The notes under the pieces: generated by a model
What the model was told of the DNA's origin: nothing
Databases searched by the model: none
The model's input: only the letters and a program-made list of their open reading frames with translations
NCBI GenBank assembly: GCA_029204225.1
Contig: CM055097.1
Location: 67,556,972 to 67,620,971 of the forward strand
Direction: 5' to 3'
Length of the DNA: 64,000 nt
Source: Diphasiastrum complanatum
Lineage: Eukaryota; Streptophyta; Lycopodiopsida; Lycopodiales; Lycopodiaceae
Translations under genes and position numbers: made by a program
In this document: piece by piece, positions 1-12,049 of the stretch
Numbering within the stretch: the stretch's first letter is position 1
Layout: each line of letters starts with the position of its first letter

Positions 1-760
1 AGGCAAATCTACATGCATACATTCATCACCAAACAGCTTTCACACGTGTGGAAGTACATAAAAAAAAACTAAGTCCAAAAAGTTTTTGCTCTTGAGAAGA
101 GAGAGAAAGCAACTAATGGTCTCAGCAGAGAGAGAGAGTGTGATACACACAAAATTGATTGATCTCAAATTGCTCTCAAAAACTCATATAGAATAATGAA
201 CCAAATGGAAGCACATGTACTAACTCGAGGTAGCCCAAGCTTGATTCCTATTGAACCCCTTAATATGACCTCTCTAATTCTATTGGATGAGTGATTCATC
301 ATCCCTTGATTTTGATTGGACCCATCTAACAAATCTTTCACTTATGATTGGACCCTTGACTCTTTGCCGACACATTGACTTGATCACTCGTCAAGTCTAA
401 CTTGGAAACTTGTAAGCAACCTAACTAGCTCGAGGTACTCATAATTGACGTTTGGCCTAATCATCAAAAAACATGTGTACTTGACTTTTTACCACTAAAG
501 CCAAAATTGGCCCTATCTACTAATGACACGAAGATGCTTGACTACAAAACTTTGTCAAACCCATAAAGTCAAGGTAGATAACTTCTTAGGAGCAACCTAT
601 TTTAAGAAGATCAATTCCCTCTTGCTATTTTGTGGAGGAGCCAATGACAGTAAAATAGCCCATGTTTTATTCTGATGCAGATAAGTGAAAATCATTTATG
701 GACATAGAGTATCGATTTCTCATAAAAAATTACACTTGGACTAGAATGGCTATGCTAGTA
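1..760. other. unassigned AT-rich DNA
   Basis: I see no gene here. The stretch is AT-rich with a short GA-rich patch near 100-140. It probably continues the retrotransposon remnant to its right. Confidence 0.5.
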
Positions 761-764
761 GGAA

Positions 765-1930
765 AGAATTGTGTTACTTGCAAATGGATTTTCAAAACCA
801 AAAACAAAGCTGATGGAATTGTTGATAGGTGAAAGTCGTAACTTGTTGCAAAAGGGTTTTCAAAAAACCCAACATTGATTACATAGACCTTCAGTCTGGT
901 GGTGAATTGTACTCTTGAAAATGCACTCTTGAAGTGCACCAAATGGATTTGTAGACAACGTTCTTCAATGGTGTGATACTAGAAGATATTAATAAATCTT
1001 AGCCTAAAGGATATTGAATTGAAGGCTAAACAAAAATATGGGATGAAACTATCTCCTCAGGAAGCATTCCAAAGAATCAAAATAGATTTTCATAAACAAA
1101 ATTGTATTTCAAGTATAGCCTTCTCAACTCTATCCTAGAAGGCAACTTCTAAATCTTTCATTCTTATCATAGTGTATGTTGAAGATACATTACTTTTCAG
1201 TAATAATATTTCATTTATAAAATATGTTAAACTTATGTTGTCACAAGAGTTCGACATGAAAAATCTTGGTGTAGCTCATTTTGTCTTGGTATTTAGATAT
1301 TTAGAGATTGAGCTAATATACTAATTTATATCAATCAACAAAGATATATTTAGAATATGTTACAAAGCACAATATGACAAATTGCAAATCTAATTATTCT
1401 CCAATGAATCCAGGTGCAAAGCTCTTTAAGGATCAGTGCCCACACTTAGATGAAAACATTTAGTACATGAAACGTTATCCTTATCATTCTATCGTTGGCT
1501 CATCAATGTAGGCTATGATAGTTACTAGACTTGACATTAGAATTGCAATTAGTACATTGAGACAATTCATGTCAAACCCTGGGTTTACACTTTGGAAAGC
1601 TCTTTGAAGGGTCCTTAAGTCTTTGCATTCAACTAAAGAGTCATGCATTTGATATTTAAAGCCGATAGTATTGTCAAATATCCTTGAAGATTATACAAAT
1701 GTTGATTGGGCTAGAGATCATGATACCATAATTTCAATATCAAACTATGTATTCTTGTTTAAAATTGGATCCATATCTTGGTATAGTAAGAAAGCAAACT
1801 TCCATTACGTTATCTTTTGTTGAGTCTAGCTATATTCTTTTAGCACATGTTGATGTACAAAAGGAGAGATATATGTACGACATCTTTTTCATTGAGAGAA
1901 AAAAGTCAATATTTATTTCTTCGCTCCAAA
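765..1930 (+). mobile_element. Ty1/copia reverse transcriptase remnant
   Basis: Three-frame translation of the plus strand gives scattered copia reverse-transcriptase blocks in the right order. CKWIFKTK lies at about 780, a YVEDTLLFSN block at about 1,170-1,205 (the family normally has YVDD), and DMKNLG follows at about 1,255. Many stops and frameshifts separate them, so no product is possible. The block order is seen in the sequence; assignment to copia rests on the known RT family layout. Neither LTR could be placed, so this is an internal fragment of an old insertion. Confidence 0.75.
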
Positions 1931-3690
1931 CTATTTCTTGATATGTCATCGACTTTTTTGTTGGTTTCTGAAACATCATGATCAATGTATAAGATACTAA
2001 TGTGATTTATGAGCCTACATCTATTACTAAGACCAATAAAAGATTAATAAATCGTCCCATCAGTCTTGTGACGAATCAAGAGACCAATGAGGACCTTAGG
2101 GGCTTCAAACTGCAAAATGCATTTGGTGCAAAATCTTTTGCCCATTCACCTATTATGTGATTAAACTGTAAGTAGAAAGTGTGTGTTGCAAAAACTCCTA
2201 CCCAGTGCATAATTAATAGGACAATATTTTCACATTGTGCACAAAATTCTAAATATTCTTTGATTACATTAGTGGTCACATATAGTAAGAAATGGATCTA
2301 AAATTATTTATTTGGTATGTCCTTTTCATTTTTGTGTATAATCACAGCTAATATGAAAGTGAGCCACCTATATATTTTTTCTATAACTATAGTTAGTGAA
2401 TTGTATACTGGGAGCAAATACCATGCATATCAAAGTATCATTTCATAAACATCAAACATCTAGCAACAAAATAATCATGAAATGATTTTCAAACATGTCA
2501 TGATGAAAGCTAAAAAAATAAAGTTGAATAGATTGCAAGGTTATCCTATAAGATAAGCTAATTGAGAATGTCAGTTATTCAGTAACGACATTGTGAATTA
2601 TTGACCCAAATCACATCTTCACTAGATAGTTTCTCACATGGTTTCTCAAATTTAAAGAGTTAGCATATGACTTGTGCAAAGGAGTCACACTACTTAAAAT
2701 AGTGAATTTCTTGGAAACAAATTTGCTTAAAGTAAATGTGAAAGTAGTTCAACTAGAGTTATATCAACATCTTAAGAGAATCTACATCTCATTTTCAAAA
2801 ACTTAGATTTTCATGGCTAGTGAAATTTGTCAATATGTGCATGGTGTGATATGGATTCCATTTGGGTTTTGAAATGATTGAACTTCACTTTTTGGATTTG
2901 CATTTTGGTTATAGCGTATAATATGTTAGTTCAAAGATGAAATATTTCCAATTATCAAATATGTGTAGCATTATATGCATGTGAACTTACCTACATTAAA
3001 TAAAACCTATTTCAATGAGAGATTATATGATATGAAAACTCTTATGACTCCAAATCTTACTATTTAGATTAGGATTTCAAGAGCTCACTATTGAATGAAA
3101 ATTTTTACAAGCAAAATAAAATAAATTATTATCATCCTACCCAATCTACTTAACCTTTAACTTTTTCAAGTTGGAAAAAATCCCCAAAAGAATCAAGGTT
3201 TTTTTTTGGGAGGAGGGGATTTTAATGATGAGTCCAAGGAAAAAATCTCGTACTTCCTTGGTATAAGTCAATTTGAATAGTTACAACTACTTTTATATCT
3301 AAAAGAAAATCTAAAAATGTTTAACACCAACAAGTAGCTAGCCAACTAGCTTGGTGAATTTCTCTTTTGTTGTAGAGATTTTAAATCCTTGTGACTTTTT
3401 TTAGTAGTATAAATTCAGTAAAATGTGAAAAGACCTTTGTGTACACCAAAAAAATTTATCTCAAGACCAGTCTTTGAATCATTAACAAAACATAGAATTT
3501 CTAAAAATAAACAAGGAGATGGAGATTGAACAACTGTGCTAGACAACTTATAATGAGATTTTGATTGTTCTGGCATCAAATTTACAACAAATTCATGAAA
3601 AATTATACATGAAAATATCATATAAGGATGATCATAGGCTCAAGAAAGTGCTTAGATATAGACCAAAAAATAAGTCTATTATAGAGGTTG
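1931..3690. other. unassigned intergenic DNA
   Basis: AT-rich sequence with no reading frame that resembles a known family. Reading frames of 60-70 codons on both strands look like chance. It may be further decayed retroelement, but I cannot show it. Confidence 0.5.
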
Positions 3691-3692
3691 TT

Positions 3693-3855
3693 GTCTTTGA
3701 TGAATTGTTGAATACTGATCTACTCGTCTCAAAACCCAATATGGTCAATGTATTCGATGAATGGTTGAATATTGATCAATCCATCTCAACATTGAATGTA
3801 TTCGACAGATTGTCAAATTATTATCTGCTCATCTTGATACCAAATATATTCGAAG
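3693..3855. repeat. degenerate tandem repeat, about 3.2 units
   Basis: Units starting at 3,693, 3,750 and 3,798 (57, 48 and 48 bp), plus a partial unit from 3,846, share a core like GTATTCGATGAATGGTTGAA followed by a CATCTCAA-like block. The 114-codon plus-strand reading frame over this stretch (3,561-3,905) repeats VFDE.LN because of these units. I treat the frame as a by-product of the repeat and not as a gene. Confidence 0.7.
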
Positions 3856-4027
3856 GACAAACACATTTTATTGCACCACGAAAAATGAAATCATTCACTT
3901 GTTGATCTAAAAATCTTCAATAAAATTTTCTCATGACGGGTGTTTTACTTCAGCTTAAAATAATTGTGACTTACATCAACAGATCTAAAAGCGACCAATT
4001 CCATGAGGCTTTATTCAATACACGTAT

Positions 4028-4095
4028 GTACACACACACATATAGATGTGTGTGTGTGTGTGTGTGCGCGCGCGTGCGCACGTGCCCGTGCATAT
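4028..4095. repeat. CA/TG microsatellite with GC tail
   Basis: A short (CA)n run, then ATATAGATG, then (TG)n passing into alternating CG and a GCGCACGTGC stretch. The whole is alternating purine-pyrimidine and nearly palindromic. Confidence 0.9.
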
Positions 4096-4149
4096 GTATC
4101 AATCTGAATCATGTTTGAGCTGAAAATTTAGTGAGTGATGTGAAAAATG

Positions 4150-4860
4150 AAAAAGCTATCTATGTTGAGCTAGGGGGTTTGACAAGTTTTTGTATGTCCA
4201 TCTATATGTGAGTAGGTGATAGGGCCAATTTTGGCTTAGGAGGGAACTCGAGTAAGTAGACTTGTAATCCACCATTAGGCCAAAAGTTATGATATGGCTT
4301 GGGCTAGGAAGGCTTGCTACAAGTGTCATAAATAGGTTGTATGTGTGACTCATTCCTATGTGTTGGCATGAGATCTAGTGACCAATCAAAAGTGAAATTT
4401 CCATCAAACTATGTGTTGAGAAGACTCATGGACATAGACGTAACATTATTCCCCCCTTAAACCAGTTCTGTCCTCAGAACGAGTAACTAGGGAAGATCCA
4501 ATTTGTATGCTTTTAACTCTTTCCCATGAATCATTATCCTCAATTTGACCAAGCAACCTAAGCAAGCACACAGAGTTATTTCTGAGTACTCTTTCAGGGT
4601 CCAAAGGTACATTGAGCGATAAGTCCTCCAAATGGGTAAAATCTTCAATACATCTAATTGTATATAAACTAAATTAACATGATACACAGGATGAGCAGTC
4701 GACCAAACCTAAAGATTAAGTTCAAAAGCTAATTCTCAAATTATATATCTCTACACTGAAGTACTATATTGACCTTTAGAAGTATGCTAAGAGATGAATT
4801 TTCCTATTGGGCCTGATTCTCTTCAATCTAGTAACATCACCTTCATGTACCCTCAATTTA
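4150..4860 (-). mobile_element. Ty3/gypsy 3' end: chromodomain-like tail, PPT and LTR start
   Basis: On the minus strand, 4,690-4,446 encodes a piece resembling the C-terminal end of gypsy integrase: LSLNVPLDPERVLRN, then DSWERVKS. It is followed at about 4,447-4,460 by a polypurine tract (reverse complement of the CCCCCC stretch) and an LTR-like start TGTTACGTC. A diverged copy of the same block, in the same orientation, lies at 45.52-45.78 kb. Order of coding end, PPT and LTR start is as in chromovirus-type gypsy elements. The LTR would extend down to about 4,150, but its end is not defined. The piece at 4,700-4,860 is unassigned. Confidence 0.6.
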
Positions 4861-4879
4861 CATGAATCTCTATGTAAAA

Positions 4880-6393
4880 CGTCACCATCCATTGGTAATC
4901 AATATCCATGAAGAGGCGATGGAGTCAATTGCTAAGCATAGCACATGGGACTTAGTAGAACCACCAGTTGGCAAGAAATCCATTGGTTGCAAATGGGTAT
5001 ACAGGACTAAGTACCATGCAGATGGAAGTATAGCAAAGCACAAGGCAAGATTAGTGATCAAAGGGTATGCACAGAGTAAAGGGTCGACTATGAGGAGACC
5101 TTTGCACCAGTATGTAAGTGGAATACTCTACACCTACTTGTTGCTTTAGCTTCACATTTTGGTTGGTCTTTGCATCAGATCATGGATGTGAAATCTGCTT
5201 TTCTAAATGGTGAGTTAGAAGAAGAGGTGTTCATGGATCAACCTGAAGGCTTTGTAGCGAAAGGATAGGAGAATAAAGTATGTCGCTTGAAGAAAGCGCT
5301 TTATGGTCTTAAACAGGCACCACCACGTGCGTGGTATAGCATGATTGATGCCTACTTTTGTTTAAAGGGGATGGTGAGAACACATTCTGATCCAAATCTA
5401 TATGTCTTATGCTTTGATCGTATGGTTGCTTTGATTGCTCTTTATGTTGATGACTTGATTATTACGGGAAATAATGAAGAGATGATAGACATGATCAAGA
5501 AAGACCTCATGGAACAATTTGAGATGACAGACCTCAGCCTGATGCATTATCGCCTTGGAGTATAGGTGTGGCAAAAAGGACACAAAGTGGGTTTAACACA
5601 GGTGAAGTATGTCAAAGAGTTGTTGCACAAGTTTAGGTTGCAGGATTGCAAACTAGTGAATACTCCTATTGAACCAGGTAAAAAGCTTTCTAAGCTTGAT
5701 GAGTCACAGTCATTTGATGCTACATTGTATAGGTAGTTAGTAGGGAGCTTGATTTACCTTACTACGACTAGATCAGATATATACTATGCTGTTGCTATTG
5801 TAAGTCAGTTTATGGCAGCACCTACGGAAATGCATTGGAAGGCATCTAAGCACATTTTGCGTTATGTAAAAGGCACTTCAGATTATGGCTTGATTTACAG
5901 AAAGCATGAGGGTTTACCTGAGTTTTGTGGCTATGTGGATGCAGATTGGGGAGGTGACTATGATGATCATAGATCCACCACAGTTTATGTATTCCAATTT
6001 TGTGACAGTTGCTTTTTCTGGTCTAGTAAGAAGTAAAGTACACTTGCTCTATCCACCACAGAAGCAGAGTATAAGGCAATGTGTAGTGCAGCACATGAAG
6101 CTATATGGTTGAGACAAATCTTGGAAGAAGTTGGCATGAAGCAGAAAAATCCCACAACTTTACATAGCAATAGTCAAAGTGACATTCAGCTAGCAAAGAA
6201 TCCAGTGTTCCATGCGAGAACCAAACATATTGAGATTCAGTATCACTTTATACGTGGGAGGCTACTGAATCGTGAAATTCATGTTGTTCATTGTAGTACA
6301 GAAGAACAACTAGCTGATATTTTCACTAAGCCACTTGTTGGAGAAAAGTTTGATAAGTTAAGATCAAAGCTTTCTGTACTTAAAGTTTGCTGA
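4880..6393 (+). mobile_element. Ty1/copia RT-RNase H, stop-riddled
   Basis: The best preserved copia pol tail in the left half. RT begins near 4,900 (STWDLVEPP, then GCKWVYRTKY at about 4,990) and passes DVKSAFLNGELEEE (about 5,190), KKALYGLKQAP (about 5,290) and the catalytic LYVDDLIITGN (about 5,445). RNase H follows with YVDADWGGD (about 5,935), STTEAEY, then HIEIQYHFIR and ADIFTKPL, ending in TGA at 6,391-6,393. In-frame stops at about 5,267, 5,564, 5,734 and 6,034 and a frameshift near 5,090 break it. The 5' half (gag, protease, integrase) is absent, and the sequence starts abruptly inside RT next to a minus-strand gypsy scrap. A 3' LTR follows directly. Confidence 0.9.
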
Positions 6394-6439
6394 CTTTAAA
6401 GCTATGTATATGATTGTATAAAAAGTAGACTCTACTTTA

Positions 6440-6730
6440 AGAGAGAGAGTTAGAATTAAAGTAGAGTCACTGTGTTACTGTACCGTGGGTCCTATCAATC
6501 GATAAGGATCAGTTGGCCTCGCCATGAGGCAAGTTGACGGGACACGCGTCCCGCCAATGGCAACCTAGGTCATCCATGAGTTTCCTGAGTGAACAACTAT
6601 ATGTATAGTGTAATTTCATTTTGAGAAATACAGTTGCTATATGAGCTTGCTGTGGAGAGTGTTTTCTGTCTGTGTTACTATGTAGCATGATCCGTGTTCC
6701 TGTTCAAAGCAAATTCTAAGTCCAACTAGT
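6440..6730 (+). mobile_element. 3' LTR of the 4.9-6.4 kb copia
   Basis: A purine tract AAGAGAGAGAG at about 6,438-6,450 is followed by TTAGAATTAAAG, a typical copia LTR start with the TG eroded. This is placed correctly, about 45 bp after the RNase H stop codon. The right end is a guess, near 6,730; no 5' LTR is present for comparison. Confidence 0.6.
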
Positions 6731-7371
6731 ATACCACCACGTTTAGATCCTCTTCCAAACCATCATTAAGTTAATAAAATATCCTTTCCACAAAAAGAAC
6801 CATTAATCTGCAAGTAATTGTTCCACACATTAACTGTTCATATATCTATGCACTATGACTAGTTTAAGTATACGATATAAACTCAGTGTCGTAAAATGGC
6901 AAAGGCGCGTGAGCGGTAGCGGAAGCTCAAGGATTTGAGCGTGATGTGTAGGAATGGAAACAACAGTTAGCAACAGAAATATTCAAGTAGAAGAATTCAT
7001 ACAAAATGCGCAAATAAACAACACAATAGTGAGAAAAAAAATTTTGCACTCTGATTAATATCAACAGTGAGTACAATAGCTTGAAGTAATAACTTCAGCT
7101 TGCTGAGCGTGATAACGCTGGCTATAGAAAACTCTAATTGAAAGAGAAATTCAGTTAACACTTACATAGCTTGATTCAGCTAGTATATATATTTACAAGT
7201 GTCGAGAGAAAAATATCTTATGCCTTAACTGCCATTTACTCCAGTTTTTGCATCTGTACAAAGTTGGTAACCGCCCTTAGGATATTTGTTTCTCCAGCTA
7301 TTTTAGAGTTGATGATAAGTTGGCGACGTCGGTCTACCCACATAAATCAAATGCGAAAAACCCGAAAACCC

Positions 7372-7462
7372 GAAGGTGCCCTTAGACTGAAGGTATGCAA
7401 ATCTTGAAGGTGCCCTTAGACTTAAGGTATGTAAATCATGAAGGCGCCCTTAGATTGAAGGC
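7372..7462. repeat. three tandem units of about 31 bp
   Basis: GAAGGTGCCCTTAGACTGAA, then a near-identical unit with CTTAA, then GAAGGCGCCCTTAGATTGAA follow one another, separated by GGTATGCAAATC-like spacers. Confidence 0.85.
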
Positions 7463-7506
7463 AACAAAGAAGGCAAAAAAAAGCCAAAAAAGACGAAGGT
7501 GCTTAA

Positions 7507-7790
7507 AAAATGGTTTTAAAGTCATTCTGGCCAGTGTGTCGTATTTTTCGCAAAGGCAAAAAGGTGAAGAAGGCGAAAAAAGAAAAAGGTGCGTGCCTTA
7601 AGAATGGTCTCTAAGGCATTCTGGCCACTTTGTCTAGAAATGGTTTTCAAGTCATTCTGACCAGTGTGTCATATTTTTTGCAAAGGCAAAAAGGCGAAGA
7701 AGGCAAAAAAAAACAAAAGGTGCCTTAAGAATGGCTTCTAAGACATTCTGGCCACTTGGCCACTGTGTCACATTTTTTGCGAAGGTGCCT
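7507..7790. repeat. two tandem units of about 130-150 bp
   Basis: Both units begin AAATGGTTTT.AAGTCATTCT and carry CCAGTGTGTC, GCAAAGGCAAAAAGG, GAAGAAGGC and a second TTAAGAATGG..TCTAAG.CATTCTGG block. The second unit (from 7,638) has an extra GGCCACTGTGTC tail that repeats the internal motif once more. Confidence 0.85.
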
Positions 7791-7920
7791 AAAAATGGTT
7801 AAGGGAGAAAAATCTTTAAAAGAGAAAAATGTGAAGGTCCGAAAACATGTAGACGGCCTTCGGTTTTCAGAATGCTCATTACTTGAACAATTTGCTTAAG
7901 ACTGAGCATAAGAAATCTAA

Positions 7921-10900
7921 AACTCCCCCTTTTGTGGATCTTGAAAAACTTTGATTATCAGATATAACATATCATTAAATCTGAGATGTTGCTCTTGATA
8001 GAGCCTTTGTGAAATAATCTGCTACCATGTAGTTTGTTCTATAGAAAACCAGTTCTACTTCCTTGCTGTGCACTTTTTCTCTAAGGTAATGATACCTTAT
8101 TTCTATATGTTTGCTTTGAAAGTGAAATATCGGATTGAGAGATAGTGCTATTGTGCTTTGATTGTCACAATAGATTGTTGTAGGAAGTGGTTGTGCAAGG
8201 TTCAGGTCTGCAAGCAGTTGCCTTAGACATATCGTCTCTTTTGTTGCATTGGTGGCAGCTATGTATTTGGATTCCGTTGATGATAATGCAACTGAGGTCT
8301 GCTTCCGGCTGTTCCATGAGATTGGGCCTTGATTGTATAAAAATACAAATCCAAAAATTGATTTTCTAGTGTCGACATCTCATGCCCAATCCGAATCTAT
8401 GTAGGCTTGCCTCCGTAGCAGATGCTGAGAGTTTTCGTTGCTTGGATGTACTTCATGACCTTTGTTAGTGCCTTCCAATAATGAGTTAAGCTGACATGAA
8501 CTAGCTGAGTGTACTTATCGAATACGCAAGGTCTGGTTATGTGCAGATCATTGCGTACATCAGTGAGCCGATGACAGATTAAAACGGGTAGCACTTAATC
8601 TCCTCCTTTTCTACCTTAGTTTGAGGAGAATGTTCCTTTGATAGCTTTAGTCCAAGGTCAAGTGGAAACTGAATTGGTTTGCAGTTGGTCATTCCATACT
8701 TCTCTAGCACGTTGTTGAGATATTATTGTTGACTGATAAAGATTAGTCTGTTGGGTCGATGTTGTTGAATTTGAATTCCGAGATAGTAGTGGACTGTCAG
8801 TCATCTTGTATTCCTGGGCCAGCATGCATTTTGTATCCTTCATCAAATTCAGATTGTTAGTGAATAAGAGTGTATCATCTACGTAGAGAGTGATGATGAT
8901 GAAGTAATCTAATACAGACTTGAAATAGACATTCGAGTCTGTTGAGTTTGGAATAAAACCATTCTCTATCAAAAATGCATTGATTGTTTGAAACTAGGCT
9001 CTGGGTGAGTGTTTTAGCCCATAGAGTGCCTTGTGGATTTTGCATACAAGGTGCTGTTGCTTGCCATTGAGTTCATATCCCTCTGGCTGCGTCATATAGA
9101 TCTCCTCTTCGATGCTTCCATTGAGGAAAGCGATATGGACATCCATCTGGTGGACTTCTAGATCTGTCGCGGCTACAAAAAAGAAGAGGAGTAGGTGTAT
9201 CGATGCATGTTTGATGATTGGATTGAAGGTTTCTGAATAACCCAAGTCTGGAATCTAAGAAAAGCTTTTGGCGACTAGTCTGGCCTTGTAAAGATTTATC
9301 CTTCCTTTAGCGTCGTACTTTGCTTGAATATCCATTTGCATGAATTTGGTTTTCGGTCCTTTGGAAGCTCAGTGAGTGTCCATGTTTGATTCTCTATAAG
9401 AGAATCAAATTCGGTGTCCATTGCTACTTTCCACTGGTCAGCATCAGAAGTAGACATCGCCTCAGCAACTATGTTTGGTGCCTGCATGAAGTAGCAGATC
9501 GGATCATCCATAAATTCTGATGGAGGCTGTCTGGACCTGTTCGACATTCTGGGTTGAACTTTGGTCTTTTGATGTGTTCTGACTCATTGTTTGAGTTATT
9601 GTCATTATTCAGCAGTTTAATCTCTGGATCGGAATTGACTGGTTGCTCAATCCTTGGATTCGAATTATCAGCGGCTTTTCCATTATGGTCGATGAACTAG
9701 TCTTCCACGAAAGTGACATCTCTACTAGTGAATGCCTTCTCGGTATCCAAATTGTAGAGCTTGTATGCCATTGTGGTCTGGGGAATAACTGATGAAAATC
9801 ATCTTCCTGTTCCTATCATCTAGTTTTCTTCTTAGATCCTTAGGGATCTGAGTGAAAGCAATGTATCCAAACACTCTAATATGTTTGAGTGATGGTTTTG
9901 ATCCTGTCCATACCTCATAAGGTGTCTTGCGGGGCTTTGGTGATGGATCAATTCTACAAATAGGCGATTGTAGTAACAACTTCTGTCCAGAATTTTTTTT
10001 AAAGAGAGGCATGGGGCCATCATGCTCTTGACACTCTCGATGAGTGTCTAATTCTTCCGCTCATATACACCATTGGATTGAGGTGAGTAGTTGGTTGTGT
10101 ATTGTTGATGTATCTCATTGGCCTTGCAGTACTCCTTGAATTCTGTGGAGATGTACTCTTCGTCTCCATTTGTGCATAGAGCCTTGATCTTCCTCTAGTT
10201 CTCGGCAGATGCCTTGAATTGCATGAAGAACTTCGGATTTGTTCTTCAGATAGTAGGTTGCAGTCCTTCGAGAGAAGTCATCGATGAAGGTTAGGAAATA
10301 GAGAGCTCCTTCTTGTGGAAGCAGTCTGCATCGAGCCAGAAATGTCGCTATGTACAAGATCAAGCAAGCCCTTGGATGTATGAATTGAGTCTGAACTGAA
10401 GGGACTCCTAGCATGTTTGTTGATAGTACAGCTTTTGCATGGAGAAGTTGGCTTGCTGACTGATGGCAGATCTTGTACTAGACCCTACGTTGACATTTGC
10501 TGAATAGTGTTGTAATTAAGGTGGCCAAGTCTGAAATGCCATAGCATATCAGTTGATTCAGAAGTGGCTATATGAAGAGCTTGACTGTTAGAAGAATAGC
10601 AATGGCTGAGTTTGTACAAATAGCCTTCCAAAATTTGTCAAAAATAGTGCAGCCTTCTGTATCGAATATGACCCTCCGACCTGAATCAATGGTTTTGCTA
10701 ACTGAGAGCAGATTCTTGCTAGATTTGGAACATGGAGAACGTTGGACAACAACTTGACTTCACCTCTTTTGAATTCAACTCTGACTGTTCCTTCACCTTC
10801 GATTGAATGCCATGAGTTTTCTCCAAGTTGCACAACTCGAGAGTGGGTGAATGACTTATAGTCTTTGAACTAGTCGTGATGGTGAGTCATGTATTGAGTT

Positions 10901-11775
10901 GCTTCAGAATCTAGATACCAGAAATCAATATCCTATTGTTCTCTGACTTTGGTCATGAAAGCTGCTTCATCTTCTTCTTCTTGTTGTTGATTTGAGTGAC
11001 TGGCTATAGCACTATGTGCTTGTTGTTGGAACTGCTTCTTCTTTTCGTTGTTCTACTTCAAAGTTTGGCAGTCCTTGATTTTGTGACCAATCCTCTTACA
11101 TTATCTAGAGAAGAGTTTTTGCACTGATTGGAATGATGAAGAGCTTGAATTCAATCTTGAACCGAAATTTGGTCCAGACTGCATGTTGCTCTTTTTGTCA
11201 GTAGAGCTTGACTTCGTAGATCTCTTGGATCTATACTTTTGATTTTTTTAGTACATAGCTTGAGGATCCGATCTTGAGCCTGAGGAGGATGCTGATCTTC
11301 TGATCTCCTTTTGTAGAAGCAGCGATATTACTCTTTATAGAGTGAGGTGCTCCTGGGTAGAAATTGTCATTACCCAATTTTTGTATTCTTCAGGTAGGCT
11401 CGATAATAGAGTCATGAGTGCATTGGAATCGTCTATGACTGAGCCGATTGCAGTCATCTGCTCCATAAGATTTTTGAAAGTGTTGAGGTGACTCGAAACA
11501 CTATCTGCATTAGACATTCTGAGGGTGAAGAATTTCTTCCTCAGTTAAAACTTGGACGTAACATCTCTAATGTCGTAGAGAGTTGCTAGGATGTCCCATG
11601 CATCCTTAGCAATCTGAGCAGCACGTATGTGGCTGATCTGAGTATCCTTTATGTTGGGGGTGATTATGGCAAATGCTTTGCCAACTCTCACTCTCCACTT
11701 GGTGATGACGGCTGCATCACCTTCTGGTTTGAGCTCTATGCCATCAGCGATGTCCCACAGTTCTTTGGCTAGAAG
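7921..11775 (-). mobile_element. Ty1/copia family A, gag to RNase H, degenerate
   Basis: Read on the minus strand, the copia order is intact. Gag starts at about 11,775 (SSHLNTFKNLMEQM at about 11,490) and has a zinc-knuckle remnant near 11,090 (CKRIGHKIKDC). A protease site lies near 10,905, where the active-site triplet reads DSE instead of DSG. Integrase carries FIDDFSRRTATYY at about 10,285. RT carries CKWIFKQ (about 9,330), MDVHIAFLNGSIEEE (about 9,140), KALYGLKHS and LYVDDTLLF (about 8,880). RNase H ends with HIEIRYHYLREK and ADYFTKALS near 7,990. Several stops interrupt it. A polypurine tract follows at 7,921-7,932. A shorter copy of the same family lies at 28.48-29.15 kb. The gag end is cut at about 11,775 next to the transposase-like locus. 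Confidence 0.9.
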
Positions 11776-12049
11776 AACCTAATCCTACTCCTGGGTCAAC
11801 CCCAATCCTAAGGATGCTACCAAACAGTATTTAAGACATGGTAGCCGCTAGAAATTTCATTTTTGTTGTTCATTTGCATTTAGTTGTTTTTCTTATTTAC
11901 GTCTATTGATTCACATAGCTTTTTATTTGTTCTATGACCAATATAGGTTGCAGTTAAGTTTGTGGAGCACATTTAGTTTTATGTGTTAACTATTTTAACG
12001 GGTCTATGCTTAGCATAAGTACATAGTTAGAATTTTTTTTAAGGTTACG

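Larger units (their letters stand above)
6890..7920 (-). mobile_element. probable 3' LTR of copia family A
   Basis: It lies on the minus strand immediately after the polypurine tract of the family A element (reverse complement of 7,921-7,932). It contains two tandem-repeat arrays listed separately. Its far boundary near 6,890 is estimated only. No second copy in the window covers the region, so the assignment is positional. Confidence 0.45.

Noticed and set aside
3561-3905. 114-codon frame as a gene
   Set aside because: Its repeated VFDE.LN text comes from a DNA tandem repeat, and there is no other support.
7372-7790. A CRISPR-like array
   Set aside because: The repeats touch each other or have repeat-like spacers, there are no cas genes, and the sequence is a plant LTR.
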